36,248 nt of DNA. Origin: Pseudomonadota bacterium (GTDB taxonomy: Bacteria > Pseudomonadota > Gammaproteobacteria > Xanthomonadales > Rhodanobacteraceae). Where the stretch lies: contig JAJYSM010000031.1 of assembly GCA_021793575.1 (NCBI GenBank), positions 1-36,248 on the forward strand. The letters run 5' to 3'. The notes beneath the pieces were generated by a model. That model was not told where the DNA came from and did not search any database. It worked only from the letters and a program-made list of their open reading frames with translations. Made by a program: the position numbers and the translations under genes. Below are positions 18,401-28,909 of this stretch, one piece after another; position 1 is the first letter of the stretch; every line of letters begins with the position of its first letter.

Positions 18401-18487
18401 GCCGCCGCCGTGCTGGAAGGCGGCGGCAGCCGCGAAAAGCTCAGTTTCGACCAGGGCGACCTGGACGCGCTGCTGGCGCCGGGCTGA
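15464..18487 (+). CDS. SNF2-family (RapA-like) helicase/ATPase
   Basis: About 1007 residues. The first 530 or so form an N-terminal region I cannot assign; it has no visible SWIM-type Cys/His cluster. The C-terminal half is a complete SNF2 motor: [22 protein letters not shown] (Walker A, about residue 570), [25 protein letters not shown] (motif II, about 665), [15 protein letters not shown] (III), LFSQFTGML (IV), [25 protein letters not shown] (V; split here only by reading order) and SDRAHRIGQ (VI, about 940). Such proteins translocate on double-stranded DNA and remodel bound proteins such as stalled RNA polymerase. ATG 15464 or 15470 is the likely start; a TTG at 15443 is possible. A very long antisense frame here is only a GC-codon shadow. 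Confidence 0.93.
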   Translation: [1007 protein letters not shown]

Positions 18488-18523
18488 GTGAGTTCCCTTG
18501 GCGTGCGCCTGGGAGCGGCTTTT

Positions 18524-18595
18524 GTGGGAGCGGCTTCAGCCGCGATGCTCTCGCCCTGACCAAACCAAAAGCATCGCGACTGAAGTAGCTCCCAC
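18524..18595. repeat. REP-type palindrome between convergent genes
   Basis: Arms GTGGGAGCGGCTTCAGCCGC (plus GATGCT) from 18524 and its imperfect complement ending TAGCTCCCAC at 18595 flank a 20-base spacer. Partial extra half-copies (GGGAGCGGCT at 18511 and GCGCTCCCAC near 18618) lie on both sides, suggesting a cluster with decayed copies. Same family as 4129 and 5704. Confidence 0.85.
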
Positions 18596-18654
18596 AAGAA
18601 CATTCGCGCACAAGGTGCGCTCCCACGACAAATCGGGGTTATTCGAGGTACCGC

Positions 18655-19338
18655 TCAGCTGCGCGCCACCACCTCGTCGATATGCCGCAGCAGGTCGGCC
18701 GGGTCTTCGTAGACGCGGAACGCGCCGGCCTGTTCGAGTTCCTGCTGGCCGTAGCCGCCGGAGAGCAGGCCGATGCCCAGCGCGCGGGCGCGCTGCGCGG
18801 CGAGCATGTCCCACACGCTGTCGCCGACGACCAGCGACTGGTGGATGTCGCAATCGAGCCGCGTGGCCGCGGTGACGAACAGATCCGGATCGGGCTTGGC
18901 GTGGCGCACCTGGTCGCGCGTCACCACCGGCACTTGCGCCGGGTCCACGCCCAGCGCGGCGAGGTTGTGCGCGGCGGTTTCCATCCGGCCGCTGGTGGCG
19001 ATCGCCCACGGAATGCCGTTGTCGCTGAGGAAGCCGAGCAGTTCGCGCGCGCCGGGCAGCGGCCGCACCGCGCCGCTGGCGGCCTGCCGCGCATACGCGG
19101 CGGCGTGCGCGCGGCTCAGGCGTTGCATCCGCTCGGAGGTGATCTCGATGCCGGTCTCGCGCAGCAGCATGTGGGTGAACAGCCCGCCGCTCATGCCGAT
19201 ACGGCGGTGGATGCGCCACACCGACAGGTGCACGCCCTCGCTGTCCAGCGCCTCCTTCCACGCCAGCACGTGCTGGTAGACGCTGTCCACCAGGGTGCCG
19301 TCGAGGTCGAACAGAAAGGCGGTGTCGCTGCGTGACAT
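18655..19338 (-). CDS. HAD-family (subfamily IA) phosphatase
   Basis: 227 residues. Motif I is FLFDLDGTLVDSVYQHVLAW (nucleophile Asp11 and acid Asp13). A helical cap follows with RRIGMSGGLFTHMLL, then motif II (IATSGR, about residue 115), a motif III Lys (RHAKPDPDLF) and motif IV VVGDSVWDML. The layout matches phosphoglycolate phosphatase or beta-phosphoglucomutase-like enzymes; the substrate is not evident. Start ATG 19338 fits the family. It follows glk on the same strand after 67 bases, so it may be co-transcribed with it, which would make a sugar-phosphate substrate plausible (inference). Confidence 0.9.
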   Translation of the reverse strand: MSRSDTAFLFDLDGTLVDSVYQHVLAWKEALDSEGVHLSVWRIHRRIGMSGGLFTHMLLRETGIEITSERMQRLSRAHAAAYARQAASGAVRPLPGARELLGFLSDNGIPWAIATSGRMETAAHNLAALGVDPAQVPVVTRDQVRHAKPDPDLFVTAATRLDCDIHQSLVVGDSVWDMLAAQRARALGIGLLSGGYGQQELEQAGAFRVYEDPADLLRHIDEVVARS

Positions 19339-19405
19339 GAGCGCTCCGGCGCGGTGCGGGTCGCTCGATTATGGCAGCCTGCGCGCGGCCGCCGAACGGC
19401 GGGAT

Positions 19406-21545
<2,140 letters not shown>

Positions 21546-21682
21546 CCGCCACGCTTGCCCGGAAAATTCCCTGAAACCGGCCGCGGCAGGACCCGTGCGA
21601 TAGGCAGCATGCGAGGAGGGTGCCACCCGGTTTCCCATCCTGACCACGCAGCCCTGGTCGAGCGCCGGGGCGAAGGAGTGCC

Positions 21683-22618
21683 ATGAAGCCGTGGATCGTG
21701 TTGCTCTGCCTGTCGCTGGCGTGCCTGGGCGCGCAGGCGAAGGCCGCTGTCTGGCAGCCCGCCGCAGGGCACACGCAGCTGCCGCTGTGGCCGGGCGCGG
21801 TGCCCGATGCGCAACCGGTGCCGGGGCCGGAAACAGTAACGCTGCGTACGGAACACCTGATCGCCGGTCGGCCCTGGATGGCGGTGGCCAACGTGAGCCG
21901 GCCCACGCTGACGGTCTATGCACCCAGGAGCAAGAACACCGGCGCCGCGGTGGTGGTGTTCCCGGGCGGTGGCTTCCAGGTGCTGGCCATCGACCTCGAA
22001 GGCACCGAGATCTGCGGCTGGCTGACGTCGCGCGGCATCACCTGCGTATTGTTGAAGTACCGCGTGCCGAGCGCGCCCTACGGCGTGCGTTGCAACTGTT
22101 ATTCCTTTGCCCTGTCGGTGCCCGCGCTGGAAGACGCCCAGCGCGCGCTGCGGCTCGTGCGCTTCCACGCCGCCGATTGGCATGTCGACCCGCACAAGGT
22201 CGGAGTGATCGGCTTCTCGGCGGGTGGCTACCTGGTGGCCGAGGCCAGCACGAATTTCAAGCGCCGCCTGTATGCGCCCGTGGATGCCGCCGACAAGGAG
22301 AGCAGCCGGCCAGATTTCGCGATGGCGATCTATCCAGGGCACTTGGCGACCGACGACGACAAGCTCAACCCCAACGTGCCGGTCACCGGCGACACATCGC
22401 CCACCTTCCTGGTGCAGGCGGAAGACGACTACGTCGATGGCGTGAACCAATCGCTGGTTTACTACGCCGCGCTGAAGAACGCCGGCGTGCCGGTGGAGAT
22501 GCATCTGTATGCGCACGGCGGGCATGCGTTCGGCTTGCGGGTGACCAAGTTTCCGATCACCGACTGGCCGAGGCTGGCCGAGGCGTGGCTGCAGACAATC
22601 GGCATGATTCCGAACTGA
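21683..22618 (+). CDS. Secreted alpha/beta hydrolase (acetyl-esterase/lipase-like)
   Basis: 311 residues with a Sec signal peptide (IVLLCLSLACLGAQAKA, cut at about 20). After a short N-terminal strand region (AAGHTQLPLWPGAVPDAQ), the alpha/beta fold shows an oxyanion strand VVVFPGGGF, the nucleophile elbow GFSAGG (Ser about 178), an acid in QAEDDYVDGVNQ and a catalytic His in HGGHAFG. This resembles the BD-FAE / xylan-esterase group of esterases acting on acetylated plant polysaccharides, but the substrate is inferred. GGCGAAGGAGTGCC precedes the ATG. It follows hemB by 137 bases on the same strand; a separate promoter is likely. Confidence 0.87.
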   Translation: MKPWIVLLCLSLACLGAQAKAAVWQPAAGHTQLPLWPGAVPDAQPVPGPETVTLRTEHLIAGRPWMAVANVSRPTLTVYAPRSKNTGAAVVVFPGGGFQVLAIDLEGTEICGWLTSRGITCVLLKYRVPSAPYGVRCNCYSFALSVPALEDAQRALRLVRFHAADWHVDPHKVGVIGFSAGGYLVAEASTNFKRRLYAPVDAADKESSRPDFAMAIYPGHLATDDDKLNPNVPVTGDTSPTFLVQAEDDYVDGVNQSLVYYAALKNAGVPVEMHLYAHGGHAFGLRVTKFPITDWPRLAEAWLQTIGMIPN

Positions 22619-22708
22619 GTGCTGCCTGAATATCTGCGCCACAAGATATCGTGGTGACGTTCAGTTCTTGCGGCAAGCCAGCGCGCGTCGCAGTAACAAG
22701 AGCTTTCA

Positions 22709-23317
22709 CCCTCCTTGCGGAGGGCGAGTCACTTTCTCTTGCGTGGCCAAGAGAAAGTAACCAAAGAGAAGGCCACCCCGCTTGGCGCTTGTTGGGCCTC
22801 CTGCCCAACAAGTCCGTGAGCCGGGGCCGGGCTTTTCGAACGGGCCTCCTGCCCGTGCGAAAAGGAACCGACGTCCTGTCGCTTCCCGCTGCGCGGCCTG
22901 TCGACCCCGCCTCACCGCCGCACAAGGGACCCCGGGAAGAGCAGCGGGCCATCCTGGCCCGCACTCGGTGAAAAGCTGGAAGCAAAAGCAGAGCAACAGC
23001 AGAACTTCGCTCTGGTGTTGCTTCGTTCTTGATCGGCAGTTGGCTTGGCTGTTCTGAAAAGTACGCGCAGGATGCGCGTTGCTCTGCCCGGGGCCCCTCT
23101 GAAGCGGCGGGCGGGTGGAGGAAAAGCCCGCAGGGTGGCTTGCATGGATGCAAGCCAGTTTGGCGTCAGCACAGGATGGGCTGTCGACAAACCCCGTAAC
23201 CCGACCGCGGACTTTGCGGGCAGGAAGCCCGCAAAGCGCGCAAGCGGGGTGGCTTTCTCTTTTGGTTACTTTTCTCTTGGCCACGCAAGAGAAAAGTGAC
23301 TCGGTCGCCGAAGGCGA
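22709..23317. repeat. About 600-bp nested inverted-repeat element (non-coding)
   Basis: The outer arms 22725-22784 (60 bp) and 23241-23303 (63 bp) are reverse complements with one substitution and three single-base indels. Each arm is itself a hairpin: 22732-22757 (10-bp stem, loop CGTGGC) and 23268-23297 (12-bp stem, loop GCCACG); the two loops are complementary. Further hairpins flank the arms (22709-22724 and 23305-23317) and lie inside them (22788-22812, 22832-22864, 23212-23236). A second inner inverted repeat pairs the 22912-22945 region with about 23075-23118. The whole folds about a centre near 23014. Frames on both strands are repetitive shadows with no ribosome site. I recall similar sequences across Xanthomonadales, often mis-annotated as small proteins, but cannot confirm this here. 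Confidence 0.88.
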
Positions 23318-23328
23318 TCGACCGCTCT

Positions 23329-23373
23329 GCACTTGCTTTCGATGGGATTAAATCGCGACAGCGAGCGAAGTGC
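23329..23373 (+). promoter_or_regulatory. Hairpin in the pyrC upstream region
   Basis: GCACTT (23329-23334) pairs with AAGTGC (23368-23373) across 33 bases, directly after the inverted-repeat element and about 90 bases before pyrC. A leader role is only possible; no promoter is clear. Confidence 0.3.
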
Positions 23374-23461
23374 TCGAATTGATGACCGCTCACGGCACAG
23401 GTCCGGGTCGCGCTCGCGCGATACCATTGCCATCTCCGACCGCACACCCGAGCCCGGATCC

Positions 23462-24514
23462 ATGACACCCACACGCCTCGAAATCACCCGCCCCGACGAT
23501 TGGCACCTGCATCTGCGCGATGGCGACGCGCTGGCTTCGGTGATCGGCCACACCGCCGAGCGCTTCGCGCGCGCCATCGTGATGCCCAACCTGAAGCCGC
23601 CGGTGACCACGGTGGCGCAAGCCGTGGACTATCGGCGACGGATCATGGCGAGCCTGCCGGCAGGCTCACGCTTCCAGCCGCTGATGACGCTCTATCTCAC
23701 CGAGAACACGCCGGTCGAGGAAATCGCCCGCGCCAAGGCGAGCGACAGCGTGTTTGCGGTGAAGTACTACCCGGCCGGTGCCACCACCAATTCCGACTCG
23801 GGCGTGCGCGAGCTGTCGCGGGTGTATCCGGTGATCGAGGCGATGGAGCGCCACGGGCTGCCGCTGCTGCTGCATGGCGAGGTGACCGATCCGGACATCG
23901 ACATCTTCGATCGCGAGCGCGTTTTCATCGAGCGCCACCTGCTGCCGCTGCAGGCCAGGTTTCCGGGGTTGCGCATGGTACTGGAGCACATCACCACCCG
24001 CGACGCGGTGGAGTTCGTGCGTGGCGCACCGGCCAACGTGGCGGCCACGATCACGGCGCACCATCTGCTGCTCAACCGCAACGCGCTGTTCGAAGGCGGC
24101 ATCCGCTCGCACCACTACTGCGCGCCGATCCTCAAGCGCGAGACGCATCGCGCCGCGTTGCTGCAGGCGGCCACCAGTGGCGACGCGCATTTCTTCCTCG
24201 GCACGGACAGCGCGCCGCACGCCCGCGAAGCGAAGGAAACCGCCTGCGGATGCGCCGGGCTCTACACCGCCCATGCGGCGATCGAACTGTATGCCGAGGC
24301 GTTCGAGCAGGCGGGCCGGCTGGACCGGCTCGAAGCGTTTGCCAGCTTCTACGGCGCCGACTTCTACCGCCTGCCGCGGAATCAGGATCGGCTTGTGCTC
24401 GAACGCACGCCATGGGTGGTGCCGGATGAATATCCCTTGGCCGGCTCCACCTGCAGGCCCATGCGCGCCGGCGAGTCCGTGGCGTGGGCGCTGGCGGAAA
24501 CGACGGCGTCCTGA
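23462..24514 (+). CDS. pyrC: Dihydroorotase
   Basis: 350 residues, homodimeric class II dihydroorotase of pyrimidine synthesis (carbamoyl aspartate to dihydroorotate). The metal-binding [11 protein letters not shown] motif is at about residues 12-22, [18 protein letters not shown] holds the carboxylated Lys (about 103), LLLHGEV and VLEHITT carry further His ligands, and [13 protein letters not shown] the catalytic Asp. The frame upstream to 23333 does not encode a family sequence; ATG 23462 matches the family start. It converges on gshA with 6 bases between the stop codons. Confidence 0.96.
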   Translation: MTPTRLEITRPDDWHLHLRDGDALASVIGHTAERFARAIVMPNLKPPVTTVAQAVDYRRRIMASLPAGSRFQPLMTLYLTENTPVEEIARAKASDSVFAVKYYPAGATTNSDSGVRELSRVYPVIEAMERHGLPLLLHGEVTDPDIDIFDRERVFIERHLLPLQARFPGLRMVLEHITTRDAVEFVRGAPANVAATITAHHLLLNRNALFEGGIRSHHYCAPILKRETHRAALLQAATSGDAHFFLGTDSAPHAREAKETACGCAGLYTAHAAIELYAEAFEQAGRLDRLEAFASFYGADFYRLPRNQDRLVLERTPWVVPDEYPLAGSTCRPMRAGESVAWALAETTAS

Positions 24515-24520
24515 CTCCCC

Positions 24521-25888
24521 TCAATACGCGAACTCGCGAAACACCGGGTCCACGCTGCCGCCCCACGCGCCGTGGAACAGCTCCAGCTTGCGTTCGGCCG
24601 GGGTCTGGTTGGCCTGCACGATCTCGATCATCGGTTCGAGGAAGATGCTTTCGTCGGCGCCGTGCTTGTTGAGGCGGGCGCGGCGCTTGAGGCCGTGGGC
24701 GGCGATCTTCAGCGCTTCCTCGGCGAGGTCGCGCACGCTGCCGCCGCGGAACGGCAGCTTCAGCGCGTGCTTCGGCACGCCGTCGCGCAGGGCGTGGCGC
24801 TCGGTGCGGCTGAAGTCCTTGACCAGATCCCACGCGGCGTCCAGCGCCTCGTCGTCGTAGAGCAGGCCGACCCAGAACGCGGGCAGGGCGCACAGCCGGT
24901 TCCACGGGCCGCCGTCGGCGCCGCGCATTTCCAGGTACTGCTTGAGCCGCACTTCGGGGAAGGCGGTGGTGAGGTGGTCGGCGAAGTCCTTCATGGTCGC
25001 GCGGGTGCCGGGCAGCGCCGCCAGTTCGCCGGCCATGAAGCGCTTGAAATCCTGCCCGGCCAGGTCGCGGTAGCTGCCGTCCTGCAGGCTGAAGTACATC
25101 GGCACGTCGAGGATGTAGTCGACGTAGCGCTCGTAGCCGAAGCCGTCCTCGAACACGAAGTCGAGCATGCCTGTGCGCTGCCGGTCGGTGTCGGTCCAGA
25201 TGTGCGAGCGGTACGACAGATAGCCGTTTGGACGTCCCTCCGTGAAGGGCGAATCGGCGAACAGCGCGGTGGCGATGGGCTGCAGCGCCAGGCTCACGCG
25301 AAACTTCTTGATCATGTCCGCCTGGCTGGAGAAATCCAGGTTCACCTGCACGGTGCAGGTGCGCGTCATCATGTCCAGCCCGAGCGAGCCGACCTTGGGC
25401 ATGTACTCGCGCATGATCTTGTAGCGGCCCTTGGGCATCCACGGCATCTCGTCGCGACGCCACTTGGGCTGGAAGCCCATGCCGAGGAAACCGATGCCCA
25501 GCTCGTCGGCGACCGAGCGCACGTCTGACAGATGACCGTTCACCTCGCAGCAGGTCTGGTGGATCGTCTCCAGCATGGCGCCGGACAGCTCCAGCTGGCC
25601 GGCCGGCTCCAGCGTGATCGAGGCGCCGTTGCGGGAAAGCGCCACCGGGTTCTCGCCCTCGCGGCTGACGTCCCAGCCGTAGCGGGTGGCCAGCGTCTCC
25701 AGCAGCACTTTGATGCCGCGCTCGCCCTCGAAGGTGGGCGGCCGCAGGTCGTCGGTGCGAAAGCCGAACTTCTCGTGCTCGGTGCCGATGCGCCACGCCT
25801 CGCGCGGCTTCTCGCCGGCGGCAAGGTAATCGGTCAGCTGCTGGCGATCCCGGATCGGGGTGCTCTTGACGGCACTGGGTATGGACAC
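24521..25888 (-). CDS. gshA: Glutamate-cysteine ligase, plant/alphaproteobacterial type
   Basis: 455 residues. It makes gamma-glutamylcysteine, the first step of glutathione synthesis. The pattern ([25 protein letters not shown]-like [78 protein letters not shown]) is that of the plant-type enzyme, not the 518-residue E. coli GshA; this type is usual in Xanthomonadales. The start is GTG 25888 ([18 protein letters not shown]): GAGG lies about 8 bases upstream and length matches the family. The frame continues to 26041, but the extra 51 codons are unlike the family. Confidence 0.94.
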   Translation of the reverse strand: MSIPSAVKSTPIRDRQQLTDYLAAGEKPREAWRIGTEHEKFGFRTDDLRPPTFEGERGIKVLLETLATRYGWDVSREGENPVALSRNGASITLEPAGQLELSGAMLETIHQTCCEVNGHLSDVRSVADELGIGFLGMGFQPKWRRDEMPWMPKGRYKIMREYMPKVGSLGLDMMTRTCTVQVNLDFSSQADMIKKFRVSLALQPIATALFADSPFTEGRPNGYLSYRSHIWTDTDRQRTGMLDFVFEDGFGYERYVDYILDVPMYFSLQDGSYRDLAGQDFKRFMAGELAALPGTRATMKDFADHLTTAFPEVRLKQYLEMRGADGGPWNRLCALPAFWVGLLYDDEALDAAWDLVKDFSRTERHALRDGVPKHALKLPFRGGSVRDLAEEALKIAAHGLKRRARLNKHGADESIFLEPMIEIVQANQTPAERKLELFHGAWGGSVDPVFREFAY

Positions 25889-26048
25889 GGGCAGAGCCTC
25901 ACTGGATGAGCGAGTCACTATGGGGGTGTTGCGTGACAACGAAAAGGGGGAGAGGGCAAATAAATGTACGCGGGGGTACAGGTGGGGCTGCGGCTCGGCG
26001 TTCTGCACGGTTGCAGCCGCATCACGCGATGCGACGGTCAATCCATTT

Positions 26049-26831
26049 TCAGTGCGCCGTTGCGCCGTCAGGGCAGCTCAGCCGCCGGGTCAGCGATGCA
26101 GGCAGGCTGCGGTGCTGGCCGATGGTCGCCAGCGAAATGCCGGACTTGCGTAACTGGATGAAGCGGTCGTCGATACACGGGTTGGCGCCGTGATCGAGCA
26201 GGCGCTGCACGACGGCGGCATCGCCGTGAACCGTGGCGATGACGAGCGCATCGGCGCTGTGGGGAGTCGGCCGCCAGCCGAGATTGGCGTGATGGCGCAA
26301 CAAGACGTCCAGTGTGGTCGTATCGCCGCAGTCGGCGGCAACGATGATGGCCGGCCCGAGCTGCTGCTCCTGATTGGATATCACGCCAGCCGCGCTGAGC
26401 ACCTTGACCGCGCGAGGCCCACCGAAATGCGGATCCTGCTTCATGTCGTCCACGGTCTGCCGGTAAAAGCTGTCCTGCATGGGCGGTATCCAGCCCACGC
26501 CATCCACCGCGGCGCCGTCGTCCAGCAGGCCATCCACCACTGTGGCCTGACCGGCATAGGCGGCGGTGAGCATGGCGGTCTGGCGCCAGCGCGCCATGTC
26601 GGCGGGTTTCAGCTGGGCGAGTTGTCGGCGCACCTGCGGCAGCTTGCCGTCGATCGCGTCCACCATCAGTGCGTTCACGGCGGCAGGGGCGTCATACAGG
26701 CCGTGCAGCCACAGCTTGCGAATCAGTGGAGTGCCCTGCCGGCACAGTGTGGGCACCGGAAGATTGTCCGCTGCCACCGCGGCACGCGACAGCAGCAGCG
26801 TGCATGTCGCCAGTACGATGAGAGCCCGCAT
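26049..26831 (-). CDS. Exported ankyrin-repeat-like protein
   Basis: 260 residues with an N-terminal signal peptide ([17 protein letters not shown], cleavage after about 20), so probably periplasmic. Ankyrin-like helical pairs are visible: [73 protein letters not shown] and [24 protein letters not shown]. Cys pairs in the mature part would allow a disulfide. Function and partner unknown. It lies between the rho terminator and gshA, in the same direction as both, with its own leader of about 65 bases after the rho terminator. Confidence 0.85.
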   Translation of the reverse strand: MRALIVLATCTLLLSRAAVAADNLPVPTLCRQGTPLIRKLWLHGLYDAPAAVNALMVDAIDGKLPQVRRQLAQLKPADMARWRQTAMLTAAYAGQATVVDGLLDDGAAVDGVGWIPPMQDSFYRQTVDDMKQDPHFGGPRAVKVLSAAGVISNQEQQLGPAIIVAADCGDTTTLDVLLRHHANLGWRPTPHSADALVIATVHGDAAVVQRLLDHGANPCIDDRFIQLRKSGISLATIGQHRSLPASLTRRLSCPDGATAH

Positions 26832-26895
26832 CCGTGTCGCCTCCGTCCCGACCCGTGCGCGATTCCAGCCGAAGCCGGGCGGCCGCGCAAGTGCG

Positions 26896-26927
26896 CAAAA
26901 ACGACCAGGCCGGCAAGATGCCGGCCT
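26896..26927 (-). terminator. Intrinsic terminator downstream of rho
   Basis: On the minus strand AGGCCGGCA and TGCCGGCCT form a perfect 9-bp stem around TCT, followed by GGTCGTTTTTGCG. It lies about 130 bases past the rho stop codon, so the rho message has a 3' untranslated region that includes the G-rich repeat at 27025-27052. Confidence 0.8.
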
Positions 26928-27024
26928 GATGGGTAGGGTTTGGCATGGCAGCGGCCAGAGCCGAAAAGCGGCCCCTCACCGCACCGGGGGAGAAGGGCAG
27001 GAGCGGGCAAGTTGCGATCCTGCC

Positions 27025-27052
27025 GTTCCCCGTTCCCCGTTCCCCGTTCCCC
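27025..27052 (-). repeat. Four perfect heptamers GTTCCCC; G-quadruplex motif on the rho-sense strand
   Basis: Four tandem copies of GTTCCCC on the plus strand. Read on the minus (rho mRNA) strand this is four GGGG runs separated by AAC, the canonical G4 pattern with 3-base loops. It begins 6 bases after the rho stop codon (27059-27061). Confidence 0.9.
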
Positions 27053-27058
27053 GCTACA

Positions 27059-28903
27059 TCACCGCTTCATCGAATTGAAGAACTCGTCGTTGGACTTGGT
27101 GTTCTTCATCTTGTCGAGCATGAACTCCATCGCGGTCAGCTCGTCCATCGGGTGCAGCAGTTTGCGCAGGATCCAGATCTTGGCAAGCATGTCCGGCTCG
27201 ATCAGCAGATCCTCGCGGCGGGTGCCGGAGCGGTTGATGTCGATGGCCGGGTAGACGCGCTTCTCGGAGATGCGCCGGCTCAGATGGACTTCCATGTTGC
27301 CGGTGCCCTTGAACTCCTCGTAGATCACCTCGTCCATCTTGCTGCCGGTTTCGGTCAGCGCGGTGGCGATGATGGTGAGGCTGCCGCCTTCCTCGACGTT
27401 GCGGGCGGCGCCGAAGAAGCGCTTCGGACGCTGCAGCGCGTTGGCGTCGACGCCGCCGGTGAGCACCTTGCCGGAGCTGGGCACCACGGTGTTGTAGGCG
27501 CGGGCGAGGCGGGTGATCGAGTCGAGCAGGATCACCACGTCGCGCTTGTGCTCGACCAGCCGCTTGGCGCGCTCGATCACCATCTCGGCGACCTGTACGT
27601 GGCGGACCGCGGGCTCGTCGAAGGTGGAGCTGATGACCTCGGCGCGCACGGTGCGGGCGATCTCGGTCACCTCTTCCGGACGCTCGTCGATCAGCAGCAT
27701 GATCAGGTGTGCTTCGGGGTGGTTGTACTGGATCGCCTGTGCGATGTTCTGCAGCATCATCGTCTTGCCGGACTTCGGCTGGGAGACGATCAGGCCGCGC
27801 TGACCCTTGCCTATCGGTGCGATCAGGTCGAGGATGCGGCCAGTGATGTCCTCGCTGGAACCGTTGCCGCGCTCGAGCTTGAACGACTTGCGCGGGAACA
27901 GCGGGGTGAGGTTCTCGAACAGCATCTTGTTCTTCGATGCTTCCGGCGGATCGCCGTTGATCGTTTCCACCCGCAGCATGGCGAAGTAGCGCTCGCCTTC
28001 CTTCGGATGCCGCACGCGGCCGGTGATGTAGTCGCCGGTGCGCAGGTTGAAGCGGCGGATCTGGCTGGGCGATACGTAGATGTCGTCGGGGCCGGCGAGG
28101 TACGACTCGTCGGCCGAGCGCATGAAGCCGAAGCCGTCCTGCAGGATCTCCAGCACGCCTTCGGCCCAGATGCCGCCGCCGGAGCGGGCGTGCGCCTTGA
28201 GTACGTTGAAGATCACGTCCTGCTTGCGGGCGCGGGCGACGCCCTCGTAGACGCCCAGCGACTCGGCGAATTCCAGCAGCTGGATTGCGTTCTTGCGCTT
28301 GAGCTCGGTGAGGTTGATGACGCGGTCGTTGCTGCCCGGATCGGCGTTGTCGTCATCCACCGGCAGGCCGTTCGGGTTGGGTCGCGGGTTGTTGCGCTGC
28401 GGTTGCGGTTGCTGCGGGTTGCCACCGCGCTCGTTGCGCCGGCGCCGGCCGCGGCCGTCGCGCGGCTCGCGGCTGGCATTCTGTCCCTGCGCCGGGTTCG
28501 GGCCCTGGTTGGGGCCGGCATTCTGAGCCTGCGGCGGGTTCGGGTTGTTGTTGCCCTGGCTGCCCGTGGCCTGAGTCTGGCCGGAATCGGCACGTTGGCC
28601 TGCCTCCTGCGGCTGGCCTGGCTGGCTGCCCGGCTCGCGCGATTCATGTGGCGCACGCGGCGGCGATGGTTCGCTGTAGGAGGGAGCTGGCGGCGGCGCT
28701 GGCACGGGCGGCAGCGCGGGCATCGCCGGCCTTTCGGCGGCTTCGGAGCGGTCGGCTTTCGCCGCGCTCTCGGCATGCGCTGCGGCGATCGCTGCCGCAG
28801 TTCGGCGCGGCGCGCGGGCGCGCGGCTCCGGCTTGCCTTCGACAGCGGGCGTGAATTCGGCGCCGGTGCCGGCGTTCGGGGTTTTGTTTTCGGTATCGGA
28901 CAC
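27059..28903 (-). CDS. rho: Transcription termination factor Rho with a long disordered N-terminus
   Basis: 614 residues against 419 in E. coli. From about residue 196 ([18 protein letters not shown]) it follows E. coli Rho throughout: [14 protein letters not shown] and [41 protein letters not shown] (primary RNA site), [10 protein letters not shown] (Walker A, about 375), [12 protein letters not shown] (Walker B), the Q-loop [18 protein letters not shown] and the R-loop region. Residues 1-195 are low-complexity: first Ala/Pro/charged, then Asn/Gln/Pro/Gly-rich (about 100-182) with an [11 protein letters not shown] patch near 152-162. The start is GTG 28903, with AGGA 6 bases upstream; a TTG two codons earlier has worse spacing. 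Rho is a hexameric RNA translocase that ends untranslated transcripts. Confidence 0.97.
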   Translation of the reverse strand: MSDTENKTPNAGTGAEFTPAVEGKPEPRARAPRRTAAAIAAAHAESAAKADRSEAAERPAMPALPPVPAPPPAPSYSEPSPPRAPHESREPGSQPGQPQEAGQRADSGQTQATGSQGNNNPNPPQAQNAGPNQGPNPAQGQNASREPRDGRGRRRRNERGGNPQQPQPQRNNPRPNPNGLPVDDDNADPGSNDRVINLTELKRKNAIQLLEFAESLGVYEGVARARKQDVIFNVLKAHARSGGGIWAEGVLEILQDGFGFMRSADESYLAGPDDIYVSPSQIRRFNLRTGDYITGRVRHPKEGERYFAMLRVETINGDPPEASKNKMLFENLTPLFPRKSFKLERGNGSSEDITGRILDLIAPIGKGQRGLIVSQPKSGKTMMLQNIAQAIQYNHPEAHLIMLLIDERPEEVTEIARTVRAEVISSTFDEPAVRHVQVAEMVIERAKRLVEHKRDVVILLDSITRLARAYNTVVPSSGKVLTGGVDANALQRPKRFFGAARNVEEGGSLTIIATALTETGSKMDEVIYEEFKGTGNMEVHLSRRISEKRVYPAIDINRSGTRREDLLIEPDMLAKIWILRKLLHPMDELTAMEFMLDKMKNTKSNDEFFNSMKR

Positions 28904-28909
28904 GGGCAA

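Noticed and set aside
4129-18595. CRISPR array from the repeated GTGGGAGCG motifs
   Set aside because: Three scattered palindromes kilobases apart with no regular spacing and no cas genes; they are REP elements.
22706-23332. Open frames on both strands across the inverted-repeat element that could be called small proteins
   Set aside because: They are generated by the repeats themselves, appear in several frames and both strands, contain hairpin arms, and have no ribosome site or known domain.
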